Assembly (NCBI GenBank): GCA_958477305.1
Contig: CAUEFI010000018.1
Coordinates: 1-64,000, forward strand
Source of the DNA: HGM12998 sp900756495
Lineage (GTDB): Bacteria > Bacillota > Clostridia > Oscillospirales > Oscillospiraceae
Direction of reading: 5' to 3'
Length of the DNA stretch: 64,000 nt
The position numbers were made by a program, and so were the translations under genes. Under the pieces are notes generated by a model. It was not told the DNA's origin. It saw nothing but the letters and a program-made list of their open reading frames with translations, and did not search any database. Below, piece by piece: positions 24,805-33,679 of the stretch. The stretch's first letter is position 1. Every line of letters begins with the position of its first letter.

Positions 24805-24815
24805 GGCGTACCTCC

Positions 24816-26108
24816 TTACTGGTACTGGCGGTTGCTCTCGACTTTGACAGGAAGGCCTTCCTTCACCAAAAAGCGGAAAAATTCCCGCTCGGTATCGGTC
24901 TCCTGCAAAGTGCCGGCAAAGGCGATGGACATGGTGTTTTGGTAGCTCATGGAGGCGCAGTGCACTCTTGGCTTGGTGGCCTGGCCCAGAATAATCTCCA
25001 TACGGCGAATATGGGGTACCATCTGATCCGGCACCTGAAAGGCGCCCGGATTGGTATAGGTCCCCGAATAGGGCCTGACTCCCGTAGACTTGTAGGCAAA
25101 GGACACCCCAGGATTTTTAAAGACACTTGGAATCATGGTGATCAGCTTGTTGGACTGATATCTCACATTCCCGGTAAAAACGGCTCTTAAACGCTGACGG
25201 TTGATATTCAGCCGCAGGTAATGGTGGACCTGGCTCACAATTTCCGAAAAGGTATATTCTCCCAGAGAGGGATCGATAGAAGGGCGGACCGTGAGTATAA
25301 AATTGCGCACTGTCTCCGACGGAAACCATGACCGCAGATTGATGGGAATGGCCACGGCTACCGGCTTCTCGTGCCTCGGATTCTCCCGGTGCTGTTTGTC
25401 AGCGACAACCTTGAGAAAGACTGCCGTGAGATACTCCGTAATCGACGCCCCATAGGATTTGGCCTTCTCCTTCAGCTGGTCCACCGGAATAAAGCCAATG
25501 GTGACGTTCAGCGTATAAAAGGGCTCCGCCGTCCCAGTGTTCTGATAGGCCGACTTTTCCCGCCCGGAACGCAGAACCTTTTTGCCCGCATACCGGGCGT
25601 AGGCGTCCTCCAGCTCCTCTGGCCTTGGGGGCTCGTCCACATTCAGAACACCGCCTGTATTGGGGATGTCATGTCCCAATTCCCTCAGGTAGACCGCCAG
25701 CAGAGTCTTAAAAAAGGTCAGCGTTCCCGCCCCATCGGAGACGGCGTGAAAGACTTCCAGGGAAATTCGGTGCTCATAATAGAAAAAGCGGATGAGCCAG
25801 CCGTCGTCCTCCTTAAAGCGAACCGGTTGACAGGGGTTGGACATGTCCTCCTTCACAAAAGGCCCCGGCGCATCGTTAAACTCCAGGTAATTCCAAAAAT
25901 ACCCTCTTTTCATATGAACCCGGAAGGTGGGGAAACGGGGCACTGTGCGGTCTACCGCCCGCTGAAGGGCAGCGGGATCCACCGGCTCTGTCATGACTGC
26001 GGAGAATCGATAGATGGCGGAGTACTTTTCCTTTTGAATGGCATTATATAAAACGCCCGCGTTATCCAGTTTATACCAATCCTTGCGTACGTTCCTGTCT
26101 CCGGCCAT
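24816..26108 (-). CDS. Condensation-fold acyltransferase (alcohol acetyltransferase-like)
   Basis: A 430-residue member of the CoA-dependent acyltransferase superfamily. The active-site motif HAVSDGAG (HxxxDG, about residues 145-152) is intact, and ALQRAVDRTVPRFPTFRVHM is the typical N-terminal region. Relatives are annotated as alcohol acetyltransferase or hypothetical. It is probably cytoplasmic and joins an acyl group to an alcohol or amine, but the substrate is unknown. It is the first gene of a unit with the DUF6320 protein and is divergent from an alpha/beta hydrolase that could undo an ester bond. Confidence 0.82.
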   Translation of the reverse strand: MAGDRNVRKDWYKLDNAGVLYNAIQKEKYSAIYRFSAVMTEPVDPAALQRAVDRTVPRFPTFRVHMKRGYFWNYLEFNDAPGPFVKEDMSNPCQPVRFKEDDGWLIRFFYYEHRISLEVFHAVSDGAGTLTFFKTLLAVYLRELGHDIPNTGGVLNVDEPPRPEELEDAYARYAGKKVLRSGREKSAYQNTGTAEPFYTLNVTIGFIPVDQLKEKAKSYGASITEYLTAVFLKVVADKQHRENPRHEKPVAVAIPINLRSWFPSETVRNFILTVRPSIDPSLGEYTFSEIVSQVHHYLRLNINRQRLRAVFTGNVRYQSNKLITMIPSVFKNPGVSFAYKSTGVRPYSGTYTNPGAFQVPDQMVPHIRRMEIILGQATKPRVHCASMSYQNTMSIAFAGTLQETDTEREFFRFLVKEGLPVKVESNRQYQ

Positions 26109-26314
26109 TTCCCTGCCACCTTTCGCCTGCCTCTGCCGTCTGTTGGTTTACTTATCATACCACCTTCCGCACCGCAAGACAAGGGGAAGGGTGACGGCTG
26201 CGGCCGCATCGGCTGACAGATACACGCCGTCCCCTCCCAAGACAGCACGGGGCTGCCGTACGGCAAGGCAACTGCCGCGCATCATCTTTTTTACTTTTCT
26301 TTGCCGGCGCTGCG

Positions 26315-26323
26315 TGTTATAAT
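26315..26323 (+). promoter_or_regulatory. Extended -10 promoter of the hydrolase-galE unit
   Basis: TGTTATAAT is a consensus extended -10 element 30 bases before the start codon at 26353; no clear -35 is present, as expected for this promoter class. Confidence 0.6.
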
Positions 26324-26352
26324 CCAGTTATTCATAAAAGGAGGCCTCCCAT

Positions 26353-27321
26353 ATGGAAGAGCAGACCCCGAGACGCATGAAGCTGACACGCCCCACACTG
26401 GAACAGCGCGAGGCCGCCGAAAAGCATCGTTTGGCCCCCATGATGCGGGCCCTGAAGGCCATTCACACCGCCGCCTCCCCCCAGACCATGGCGCCCGAGG
26501 ATTTGGAGCATCAGCGCAAGGGTCAGGAGCTGCTGGGCAGACTGGCTGCCCCCATGGCGGGCATGAGCTGGGAGCCCTTTGAGATCGGCCCCATGAACGC
26601 CGCCTGGGTCCGTCCTACCAGAGGCTATGATCGCCGCCGGGCCATTCTGTACTGCCATGGCGGAGGGTATACCAGCGGGAATCTGGGCTACTCCCGGATC
26701 CTGGCCTCAAAACTGGCTCATGTAACCGGCTATCCTGTGCTGGCCTTCGAATACCGTCTTGCCCCTGAACACCCCTTCCCCGCCGCCCCTCAGGATGCCA
26801 TGCGGGCATGGGACTATCTGATGCATCTGGGATTTGGGGCCCGGGATGTGACCGTGGCGGGAGATTCGGCGGGAGGCAACCTGGCTCTGGTTCTCACGCA
26901 CCAGCTCAAAGCCGCCGGCCGGCGGCTCCCCGCCCGCCTGATCCTCTTCTCCCCCTGGACCGATATGACGGCCAGCGGGAAATCCTATCGGGAAAAAGCC
27001 GCGCTGGATCCCATGCTCACGTTGGACTATATCAAGGCTGTCCGCGGCGTATACGCCCTGGACAACGATCTGTCCTCTCCCCTGCTCTCTCCCCTGTTTG
27101 GCAGCTTTGAATTTTTCCCACCCACGCTGATCCAGGTGGGAAGCAGCGAGATTCTTTTGTCCGACTCCATCCGCTTGCGGGACCGCATGCTCCAGGCCGG
27201 AGTCTCCTGTAAACTGGAGGTCTGGGCGGAGATGTGGCATGTATTCCAGATGTTTCCCATGAAGCGGGCCACCGAGGCTATGGAGAGTGTCGGACGGTTT
27301 CTGCTGGAGCAGATCTATTAA
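26353..27321 (+). CDS. Alpha/beta hydrolase, hormone-sensitive-lipase type
   Basis: A 322-residue esterase. The oxyanion motif YCHGGGYTSGN (about residue 100) and nucleophile motif GDSAGGN (about residue 172) are characteristic of the HSL family; an acidic residue near SSEILLSDS and His in EMWHVFQMF complete the likely triad. No signal peptide is visible. The ATG at 26353 follows AAAGGAGG. It is divergent from the acyltransferase/DUF6320 genes and lies 22 bases before galE. The proximity to an acyltransferase suggests synthesis and hydrolysis of the same ester, but that is inference. Confidence 0.92.
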   Translation: MEEQTPRRMKLTRPTLEQREAAEKHRLAPMMRALKAIHTAASPQTMAPEDLEHQRKGQELLGRLAAPMAGMSWEPFEIGPMNAAWVRPTRGYDRRRAILYCHGGGYTSGNLGYSRILASKLAHVTGYPVLAFEYRLAPEHPFPAAPQDAMRAWDYLMHLGFGARDVTVAGDSAGGNLALVLTHQLKAAGRRLPARLILFSPWTDMTASGKSYREKAALDPMLTLDYIKAVRGVYALDNDLSSPLLSPLFGSFEFFPPTLIQVGSSEILLSDSIRLRDRMLQAGVSCKLEVWAEMWHVFQMFPMKRATEAMESVGRFLLEQIY

Positions 27322-27343
27322 CAGTTGAACGGAGGTTTTTTCC

Positions 27344-28336
27344 ATGTCTATTCTTGTCACCGGCGGCGCGGGATATATTGGCTCCCACTGCGTGGCCGCC
27401 CTGCTGGAGCGGGGAGAGGACGTCGTCATCGCCGACAATCTCTCCAAGGGCCACCGGGCGTCTCTCAAGGGCGGCCGTCTCTACGTCGGCGACGTGGGGG
27501 ACCGTGCATTTCTGGATTCCATTTTTGCGCATGAATCCATTGAGGCTGTCATCCACTTCGCCGCTTTTTCCCTGGTGGGGGAGAGCATGACTGTTCCCGA
27601 GCAGTATTTCCGCAACAATGTCACCGCCGGGCTGTCCCTCATTGAGGCCATGGTCGCCCACCACGTCCCCTATCTGGTCTTCTCCTCCACCGCCGCAACC
27701 TTTGGAGAGCCTGAGCACATTCCCATTGTGGAGACCGACCGGCAGCTCCCTACCAATCCTTACGGTGAGAGTAAGCTCATTGTGGAGCATATGCTCAAAT
27801 GGTGCGGTCAGGCTCACGGGCTCAAGTACTGTGCCCTGCGGTATTTTAACGTGGCGGGCGCCTGGCACGACGGTTCCATCGGCGAGGACCACCGGCCGGA
27901 GACCCATCTGATCCCTGTCATCCTGCAGGTGGCTCAGGGCAAGCGCGAGAGGCTGTCCCTGTTTGGGACGGACTACCCGACCCGGGACGGCACCTGTGTC
28001 CGGGACTATATCCATGTCGAGGATCTGATCGACGCCCATTTCCTCGCCCTGGACTACCTGAAGGCAGGCAGCCCCTCCTCCGCATTTAATCTAGGCAACG
28101 GGCAGGGCTTCTCCAACCGCGAGATCATTGAGGCGGCCCGAAGGGTCACCGGCCATCCCATTCCTGTGGAGGAAGCGCCCCGCCGTCCCGGCGATCCCGC
28201 CACCCTTATCGCCTCCAGCCGGAAGGCTATGGAGGTTCTGGGCTGGAGGCCGCGCTACACCCATGTGGAGGATATCATCGCCTCTGCCTGGGCATGGCAC
28301 TCCGCCCACCCCGACGGCTACGGAAGGGACGCATAG
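27344..28336 (+). CDS. galE: UDP-glucose 4-epimerase
   Basis: A 330-residue short-chain dehydrogenase/epimerase interconverting UDP-glucose and UDP-galactose. VTGGAGYIGSH is the NAD-binding loop, FSSTAATFGEP includes the active-site Ser/Thr, YGESK (YxxxK) holds the catalytic Tyr and Lys, and RYFNVAGA is the typical substrate-binding strand. It starts 22 bases after the hydrolase gene and so is probably in its transcript. No other Leloir gene is in the window. Confidence 0.95.
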   Translation: MSILVTGGAGYIGSHCVAALLERGEDVVIADNLSKGHRASLKGGRLYVGDVGDRAFLDSIFAHESIEAVIHFAAFSLVGESMTVPEQYFRNNVTAGLSLIEAMVAHHVPYLVFSSTAATFGEPEHIPIVETDRQLPTNPYGESKLIVEHMLKWCGQAHGLKYCALRYFNVAGAWHDGSIGEDHRPETHLIPVILQVAQGKRERLSLFGTDYPTRDGTCVRDYIHVEDLIDAHFLALDYLKAGSPSSAFNLGNGQGFSNREIIEAARRVTGHPIPVEEAPRRPGDPATLIASSRKAMEVLGWRPRYTHVEDIIASAWAWHSAHPDGYGRDA

Positions 28337-28345
28337 AAGCATACA

Positions 28346-28391
28346 TGAGACCGGAGCATCCGCACCCCAGGGGCAGGATACTCCGGTCTCA
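28346..28391 (+). terminator. Stem-loop after galE
   Basis: TGAGACCGGAG (28346-28356) pairs with CTCCGGTCTCA (28381-28391), with a further ATCC/GGAT inside. T content after the stem is low, so efficiency is uncertain. The rest of 28392-28587 shows no gene, only CGTATACG repeated near 28435-28460. Confidence 0.6.
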
Positions 28392-28587
28392 TCTTCCCTC
28401 AGGCAAACGCATATCCGTTTCGCCCGCCGTTTTCGGCCGTATACGCCGTATACGTATAGAGGACTTTGTCCGGGCCATGAAGGGGCGGCCCCCTGGTCCG
28501 TGTCATATTTTGTACTCACCTTTTCCTTGATTTGTCCGCAAAGTACAAAACTTACCAGGACTTCTCCCCTGCTTCTTCCGCTCCTTC

Positions 28588-28616
28588 TTGATTCTCTGCT
28601 CTGAATCAGGTATGAT
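28588..28616 (+). promoter_or_regulatory. Promoter of the alcohol dehydrogenase gene
   Basis: TTGATT (28588-28593), a 17-base spacer and TATGAT (28611-28616), 40 bases upstream of the start codon. Confidence 0.75.
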
Positions 28617-28656
28617 ACCTTTATTCCGGACTTTAGAATGAAAGGGAGCTCTTGAA

Positions 28657-29835
28657 ATGAATCTCTATGAATACAATACCCCTACAAAAGTCCTCTTTGG
28701 CCGGGGCAGCGAGCAGGAGGCCGGCCGCATGATCAGGGCATTCGGCGGCGCCAAGGCACTGGTCCACTACGGCGGCGGCAGTGCGGTGCGCTCCGGCCTT
28801 CTGGAGCGGGTATGCGCCTCACTGTCCGAAGCCGGCGTGGATTATGTCACACTGGGCGGTGTTGTGCCCAATCCCCGGCTCTCCAAAGTGCGTGAGGGGA
28901 TTGCACTGGGCAGGGCTGAAGGCGTGGATTTTCTCCTGGCCGTGGGGGGCGGCAGCGTCCTCGATTCCGCCAAGGCTATCGCCTATGGCCTTGCCAACGA
29001 GGGGGATGTGTGGGATTTTTACAGCAGGAAGCGCGTCCCTTCCGCCTGTCTGCCAGTGGGGACCGTGCTCACGCTGGCCGCTACCGGCAGCGAGATGAGC
29101 AATTCCTCCGTCATCACCAACGAGGAGGGCTGGCTCAAACGGGGCTGCAACAACGACCTGTGCCGCTGCAGGTTTGCCCTGCTGAATCCGGAGCTCACCG
29201 CCACCCTCCCCCCTTACCAGACCGCCTGCGGCTGCACCGATATTCTGATGCATACCCTGGAGCGCTACTTCTACCGCGACGGCGGCATGGAGATCACTGC
29301 CAGTATGGCGGAGGCCCTGATGCGCACCGTCATCGTCAATGCCGGCATTCTCATGCAGGAGCCCGGCAGCTACGAAGCCCGTGCCGAGGTCATGTGGGCG
29401 GGAAGTCTGTCCCACAACGGCCTCACTGGCTTTGGAACTGACGGCGGGGATTGGGCCTGCCACCAGCTGGAGCACGAGCTGAGCGGCATGTTCGACGTGG
29501 CGCACGGCGCTGGGCTCGCCGCCGTCTGGGGCAGCTGGGCCCGTTACGTATACCAGGAGGCCCCCGCCCGCTTTGCCCGCCTTGCCCAGATGGTACTGGG
29601 CCTGCCCAGCTTCGGGGACGACAAGAAAACCGCCCTGGTCGGCATCGCCGCCATGGAGGACTTTTTCCGATCCATCGGGATGCCCACCAGCATCGGCGAG
29701 CTGGGGCTGACACTCACCGACGATCAGATTGAGACGCTGTCTGAAACATGCTCCTTCCACCAGACCCGGACTATCGGCGCCATAAAAAAACTCGGCAAGG
29801 AGGACATTGCCGCCATCTACCGTGCGGCCAGATAG
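28657..29835 (+). CDS. Iron-containing alcohol dehydrogenase
   Basis: A 392-residue group-III dehydrogenase similar to the NADH-dependent butanol dehydrogenases of Clostridia (BdhA-like). GGGSVLDSAKAIA is the nucleotide-binding motif; metal ligands come from the Asp in CGCTDILMHTLER and the histidines in CHQLEHELSGMFDVAHGAGLA. It probably reduces aldehydes to alcohols during fermentation, using a divalent metal. It has its own promoter and terminator, so it is monocistronic. The exact substrate cannot be told. Confidence 0.94.
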   Translation: MNLYEYNTPTKVLFGRGSEQEAGRMIRAFGGAKALVHYGGGSAVRSGLLERVCASLSEAGVDYVTLGGVVPNPRLSKVREGIALGRAEGVDFLLAVGGGSVLDSAKAIAYGLANEGDVWDFYSRKRVPSACLPVGTVLTLAATGSEMSNSSVITNEEGWLKRGCNNDLCRCRFALLNPELTATLPPYQTACGCTDILMHTLERYFYRDGGMEITASMAEALMRTVIVNAGILMQEPGSYEARAEVMWAGSLSHNGLTGFGTDGGDWACHQLEHELSGMFDVAHGAGLAAVWGSWARYVYQEAPARFARLAQMVLGLPSFGDDKKTALVGIAAMEDFFRSIGMPTSIGELGLTLTDDQIETLSETCSFHQTRTIGAIKKLGKEDIAAIYRAAR

Positions 29836-29861
29836 CTGCCGCGTCCTCTGCGGCAGTCTGA

Positions 29862-29899
29862 GGGCGCATACCGCATGTGCTGCGGTATGCGCCCTTTTT
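29862..29899 (+). terminator. Terminator of the alcohol dehydrogenase gene
   Basis: GGGCGCATACCGCA (29862-29875) pairs perfectly with 29881-29894, loop TGTGC, followed by TTTTT. Confidence 0.93.
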
Positions 29900-30030
29900 C
29901 CTTTTGTCCCGGCGCCGCAGCTCCTTCTCCGCTTTTTTATCTTCCTTATCATCCGATGAAAGATTTTGCCCGTCTCATTCGTATTCCAGGTGAAAGCGCT
30001 TTGACACCAAGAGGAAGGGATGTGAGCCCT

Positions 30031-30519
30031 ATGCAAACCCCGCTGGACCGTTCGGAGGCCGAACGGCTGGTACACACCTATTCAGACCTGATCCTGCGGC
30101 TGAGCTATACCTACCTGAAAAGCACCTACGACGCCCAGGATATCTGCCAAACCATCTTTCTCAAGCTGCTTCAAAAGCCCCGGCGCTTTGACTCTGAGGA
30201 ACACGAGCGCGCTTGGATTATTCGGGCGGCTGTCAACCTCTGCAAGGACCATTTGAAAAGCCATTGGAGGCAGACCACCGTAAATTTGGATGCGGCTGGC
30301 GCCGTCCCCGCACCTGAGGCCGGGGACGGGAGCCTTTTAGCCGCCGTCAATCTGCTGCCTCCCAAGTACCGCGCCGTCATTTATCTCTACTATTACGAGG
30401 GCTATGAGGCCAGGGAAATTGCGGATCTCCTTGGCGAAAAGCCCGCCACAATATCCACACGGCTCAATCGGGGCCGCCATCAGCTCCGCACACTTTTGGA
30501 AAGCGAGGGATTGGTATGA
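30031..30519 (+). CDS. ECF-type RNA polymerase sigma factor
   Basis: The 162-residue protein has sigma region 2 (LVHTYSDLILRLSYTYLKST, then AQDICQTIFLKLLQ) and region 4 (LPPKYRAVIYLYYYEGYEAR, then EIADLLGEKPATISTRLNRG). This size is typical of small ECF/SigV-like factors of Firmicutes. The start could be ATG 30031 or GTG 30022; GAGG at 30011-30014 is better spaced to the GTG. Its stop overlaps the start of a DUF4179 membrane protein by four bases, the usual sigma/anti-sigma arrangement. It would direct a response sensed outside the membrane. Confidence 0.9.
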   Translation: MQTPLDRSEAERLVHTYSDLILRLSYTYLKSTYDAQDICQTIFLKLLQKPRRFDSEEHERAWIIRAAVNLCKDHLKSHWRQTTVNLDAAGAVPAPEAGDGSLLAAVNLLPPKYRAVIYLYYYEGYEAREIADLLGEKPATISTRLNRGRHQLRTLLESEGLV

Positions 30520-31565
30520 ATCACTATCACAACTCTATGGAACAGCTCCGCTTCACCCAGGAGCAAAAGGAAGAAATGGTGGAGCGGCTCCTCCGGCCGG
30601 AGAGGCCCCGCCGCCCCGTCCTTCCCCTGCGCCGAATCGCCGCCGTGGGGGTGGCCGCGGCCCTGGTGCTGGTGGGCACCGCCGGCGCCGCCGGTGTCCT
30701 CCGCCCCGCCAGCGAGGCCCTCTCCAGCCTCTTCGGCGGCGCGCCCGCCCAGACCGAGATCATCGATCGGATCGGCCGGCCTGTCGGGGCCAGCGCCACC
30801 GACAACGGTGTGACCATCACCGCCGACGCCATTATCGGGGACACCTACAGCTACGCCATCCTCTATACCATCGCCCGGGACGACGGCACGCCTCTGGCGG
30901 AAGACCTGACTCCGATCAACGGCGTGCTCCCCCTCTCCTTTGAGAACTTCGGCGCCGACGTGGGAACTCATGGCGGCGCCCACGGCTCGGCCTACTTTTT
31001 CGACGCCGATCCCAGCGACAACGCGGTCCAGTATGTAGAACTGATGACGGCGGATGTCCCCATTGAGTCCGGCACCGCCAAGGTCAAGTTCCAAAACCTC
31101 TCTGTTTATACCAACAGCGACATGAGCCGCCAGGAACTGGTGGCGGACGGCACCTGGAAGCTCAAGTTCGACTTTGCCTTTGAGGATTCCTCCGTGCATC
31201 TCCCTGCCGGGCAGTCCTTCCAGCTCAACGGCATGGACGCCACCCTGGACGAGGTCGTGATCTCCCCCCTGTCCATCCAGGTCAATTACACCGTGCATAA
31301 CGAGCTCCAATGGGATGAAGCCCGTACCAGCGGCCGGCAGAGCGAGCACGACCGTGAGCAGTCCTATCTCTATTTCGAGTCCCTCCCCATTCTTCTCACC
31401 TTCACCGACGGTACCACCCTAGATCTGAGCAATGCCGGCGGCGGCATCTCCCCCAGCGGCGGAGAAACTGTCTGCCAGAAGGGGACGATTTTTGACGAAA
31501 TTCTTACCCTGGACGGCCTGGAGAGCGTCACGGTGGCAGACATCCCCCTGTCTCTTCCCAAATAA
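30516..31565 (+). CDS. DUF4179 protein, likely anti-sigma factor
   Basis: A 349-residue protein with a cytoplasmic N terminus (RFTQEQKEEMVERLLRPE), one membrane helix (about residues 44-65, VGVAAALVLVGTAGAAGVL) and a 280-residue extracytoplasmic domain of the DUF4179 type. DUF4179 proteins follow ECF sigma genes and are taken to be their anti-sigma factors. The four-base overlap with the sigma gene supports this. The signal is unknown; no metal-binding or protease motif is apparent. A weak hairpin lies about 100 bases after the stop. Confidence 0.85.
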   Translation: MNHYHNSMEQLRFTQEQKEEMVERLLRPERPRRPVLPLRRIAAVGVAAALVLVGTAGAAGVLRPASEALSSLFGGAPAQTEIIDRIGRPVGASATDNGVTITADAIIGDTYSYAILYTIARDDGTPLAEDLTPINGVLPLSFENFGADVGTHGGAHGSAYFFDADPSDNAVQYVELMTADVPIESGTAKVKFQNLSVYTNSDMSRQELVADGTWKLKFDFAFEDSSVHLPAGQSFQLNGMDATLDEVVISPLSIQVNYTVHNELQWDEARTSGRQSEHDREQSYLYFESLPILLTFTDGTTLDLSNAGGGISPSGGETVCQKGTIFDEILTLDGLESVTVADIPLSLPK

Positions 31566-31667
31566 TTAAGTTTAAATCATAACCATCGGCCATATCAGCG
31601 GTTTGCGCAAGCTCCTTTAGGGCCTATGACCAGCAGATCCTATAAGTCATAATCTCACTTGTATGGA

Positions 31668-31701
31668 GCGCCCTGCCGCTATTCAAATAGCCGCAGGGTG
31701 C
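31668..31701 (+). terminator. Imperfect hairpin after the sigma/DUF4179 pair
   Basis: GCGCCCTGCCGCTATT pairs with AATAGCCGCAGGGTGC with two mismatches over a two-base loop; a T-rich stretch (ATTGTTTTCGG) follows about ten bases later. The 335-base gap 31566-31900 otherwise holds only the terminator at 31839-31883. Confidence 0.5.
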
Positions 31702-31838
31702 TCCCACTATTGTTTTCGGATATTTTATCCCTTATCGCTCTATCGTTTTTTACTTGCTCCTCGCTTCTCTCAGATATTTTCTCTGGGCACAGCTAAAGCT
31801 TTTGGGAACCACCGCCTCTACCAATGGTTTTTATAAAC

Positions 31839-31883
31839 AAAAATAGCGGGCAGTATACTGCTTTTTGCAGTATACTGCCCGCT
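31839..31883 (-). terminator. Terminator of the C45-type lipoprotein gene
   Basis: AGCGGGCAGTATACTGC (31845-31861) pairs perfectly with 31867-31883 over TTTTT; read on the minus strand it is followed by ATTTTTGTTT. It lies 18 bases beyond the stop. Confidence 0.88.
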
Positions 31884-31900
31884 TCGTCGCTCAGTTTCTT

Positions 31901-33523
31901 CTACTCTCCGAAATGGTACTGATCCCATTCGCCTTCCCAGTCCATAGGATTACCCAAGGTGAAGTAGCAGATGCTGTCTTTTCCGTCCAATACCGCCAGC
32001 TTGGCAGCATTGGTTCCTCCAGTCAGGCCGCCGTCCTGGAGTGTCCCCTGGACACTGGAGTAAGTAAACCCAACGGGCATCCATTTCCCTGTCTCATCCT
32101 GAGCGGTATAGATAATCTCTCCGCTCTCCCGATCCCGCAGATAGGTCGTGGAGAAGAGGTTCTGCAGCCAATAGGTGTCAATCTCACCTTTTTGCTCCTT
32201 CATTTCCCACATCAGCGTCCAAAATCGATCCTCGCTGTCGGGCATGGCGTTATATATCGTCATAGGCACTTCGGTGCGGTTATCGTTCTCATCGTAGCTG
32301 TAAGGGCAGATAAAGTGGTTGGCACAGACGATATAGTCCGTATCAGTCCAATCCTCTCCGGTATACTCTCCAGCGTAGCGAACTGCATATCGATCAGGGC
32401 TTACCTCCACCACCGCCAGTGTTTCCTCGTCACAGACCATCCAGTTCCATGTCCCATCCCGCAGCATGGTAGTCCGTCCGGTGATCTCCCGATAGCGTTC
32501 CGATCCATGGGTCAGAAGCTCGATAGCCTCCTCTGCAGAATCAGCCTCCTTCGCGGCATAGAAGAGGGCGTTGGGCCAGGGCACGCCGTATGCGCTGCCA
32601 TAGTAAGGGCCGCCCTCATAGCTCAGGCTGTCTTCCGTTGTAGCTCCGCCAAAATGATGGCTAATAGAGACTCCCTTGTCATTGACCAGCAGCAGACCGT
32701 TGGCGGCGGGAACATTGCCCACAGTCCAGACCTTATTGCACCCCTCCCCCGAGTAGGTCATAGACGCCTGGTAACACAGGCCGGCCTGCTGGGTATGGCG
32801 TACCTGCGAGGAGATGGTACTGCCGTCCACCGTGGCACTCCCCTTCACTGCTACGCTGTTGCAGCCCTTGGTTCCGCCTCCGGTAATAAACCCCTCAGCA
32901 GAACCATTGGCCACATCGCCTACCTGATAGGAGTCCGGATCGCCCCACAGCCAGCAGTCAAAAATACTGGCTGCCAACACCCGATCAAATGGTTCGCCGT
33001 AATCAGGGTTGGACTTGTCGCCATATCTGGCCTGATCCAGCCACTCCGCCGCGCCGTCGGTCATACCCTGAAGCAGTTCAATTTGTGTGGGATCCAGCGC
33101 ATCAATCTGTTCTGCATACTTCTCCATGGCCGCGATGGTCTCATTCACCCCGCGGCTACTGCACATCTGCTCCCACCAGTAATCAGTGGAGGCGGCAATC
33201 ATCTCGCCGGTGTGTTCTCCAATGGTTTTCCCCATGTCGTACCAGGATCCGGACAGTTCCCCTACCCATTGGGCCTTGTCGGCAAATACAAGGTAGCCGC
33301 CGGTGTCATAATGAGCAGCCCGGACGTTGCGTCCGCCGGAGATGTAGGATCTAGTTTCCTCCGGCTCGGCTTCCGGTTCATCGACAGGCGTCGCAACGGG
33401 AGTTTGAGAGGCGGGCGGGGCTTCTCCTGTGGATTGCCGTTCTCTCTGGCAGCCACTGAGCAAGCCAACAGCCAGAGCCAGAGCCATTAGAAGCGCCAGA
33501 TATTTGTTCCAGTCTCTTCTCAT
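31901..33523 (-). CDS. C45-family (acyltransferase/hydrolase) lipoprotein
   Basis: A 540-residue exported Ntn-hydrolase-like protein. The signal peptide ends in the lipobox LSGC, so Cys25 should be lipidated. A Pro/Glu/Thr-rich linker (about 30-60) precedes the enzyme domain. GGGTKGCNSVAVKG places a cysteine at 221, matching the self-processing nucleophile of peptidase C45 (acyl-CoA:6-APA acyltransferase-like); cleavage before Cys221 would yield two chains. HTQQAGLCYQ and AANHFICP fit the later strands. The substrate is unknown: amide, peptide or bile-type conjugates are possible for the fold. A LysR gene is divergent 157 bases away and may control it. Confidence 0.85.
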   Translation of the reverse strand: MRRDWNKYLALLMALALAVGLLSGCQRERQSTGEAPPASQTPVATPVDEPEAEPEETRSYISGGRNVRAAHYDTGGYLVFADKAQWVGELSGSWYDMGKTIGEHTGEMIAASTDYWWEQMCSSRGVNETIAAMEKYAEQIDALDPTQIELLQGMTDGAAEWLDQARYGDKSNPDYGEPFDRVLAASIFDCWLWGDPDSYQVGDVANGSAEGFITGGGTKGCNSVAVKGSATVDGSTISSQVRHTQQAGLCYQASMTYSGEGCNKVWTVGNVPAANGLLLVNDKGVSISHHFGGATTEDSLSYEGGPYYGSAYGVPWPNALFYAAKEADSAEEAIELLTHGSERYREITGRTTMLRDGTWNWMVCDEETLAVVEVSPDRYAVRYAGEYTGEDWTDTDYIVCANHFICPYSYDENDNRTEVPMTIYNAMPDSEDRFWTLMWEMKEQKGEIDTYWLQNLFSTTYLRDRESGEIIYTAQDETGKWMPVGFTYSSVQGTLQDGGLTGGTNAAKLAVLDGKDSICYFTLGNPMDWEGEWDQYHFGE

Positions 33524-33679
33524 TGTGCGGGGCCTCCTCTTTTCATAATTCCCCTCGCCTTGCGGTGGGGCTGCTTTTATGTTATCATAGGACCGTTCCT
33601 TCAGGGTAACCTCATTTTTGAATCTGTCATTCCACTTTGGAATCTGTCAAACTGAAATACTCGGAGGTGCAACAGCAGC

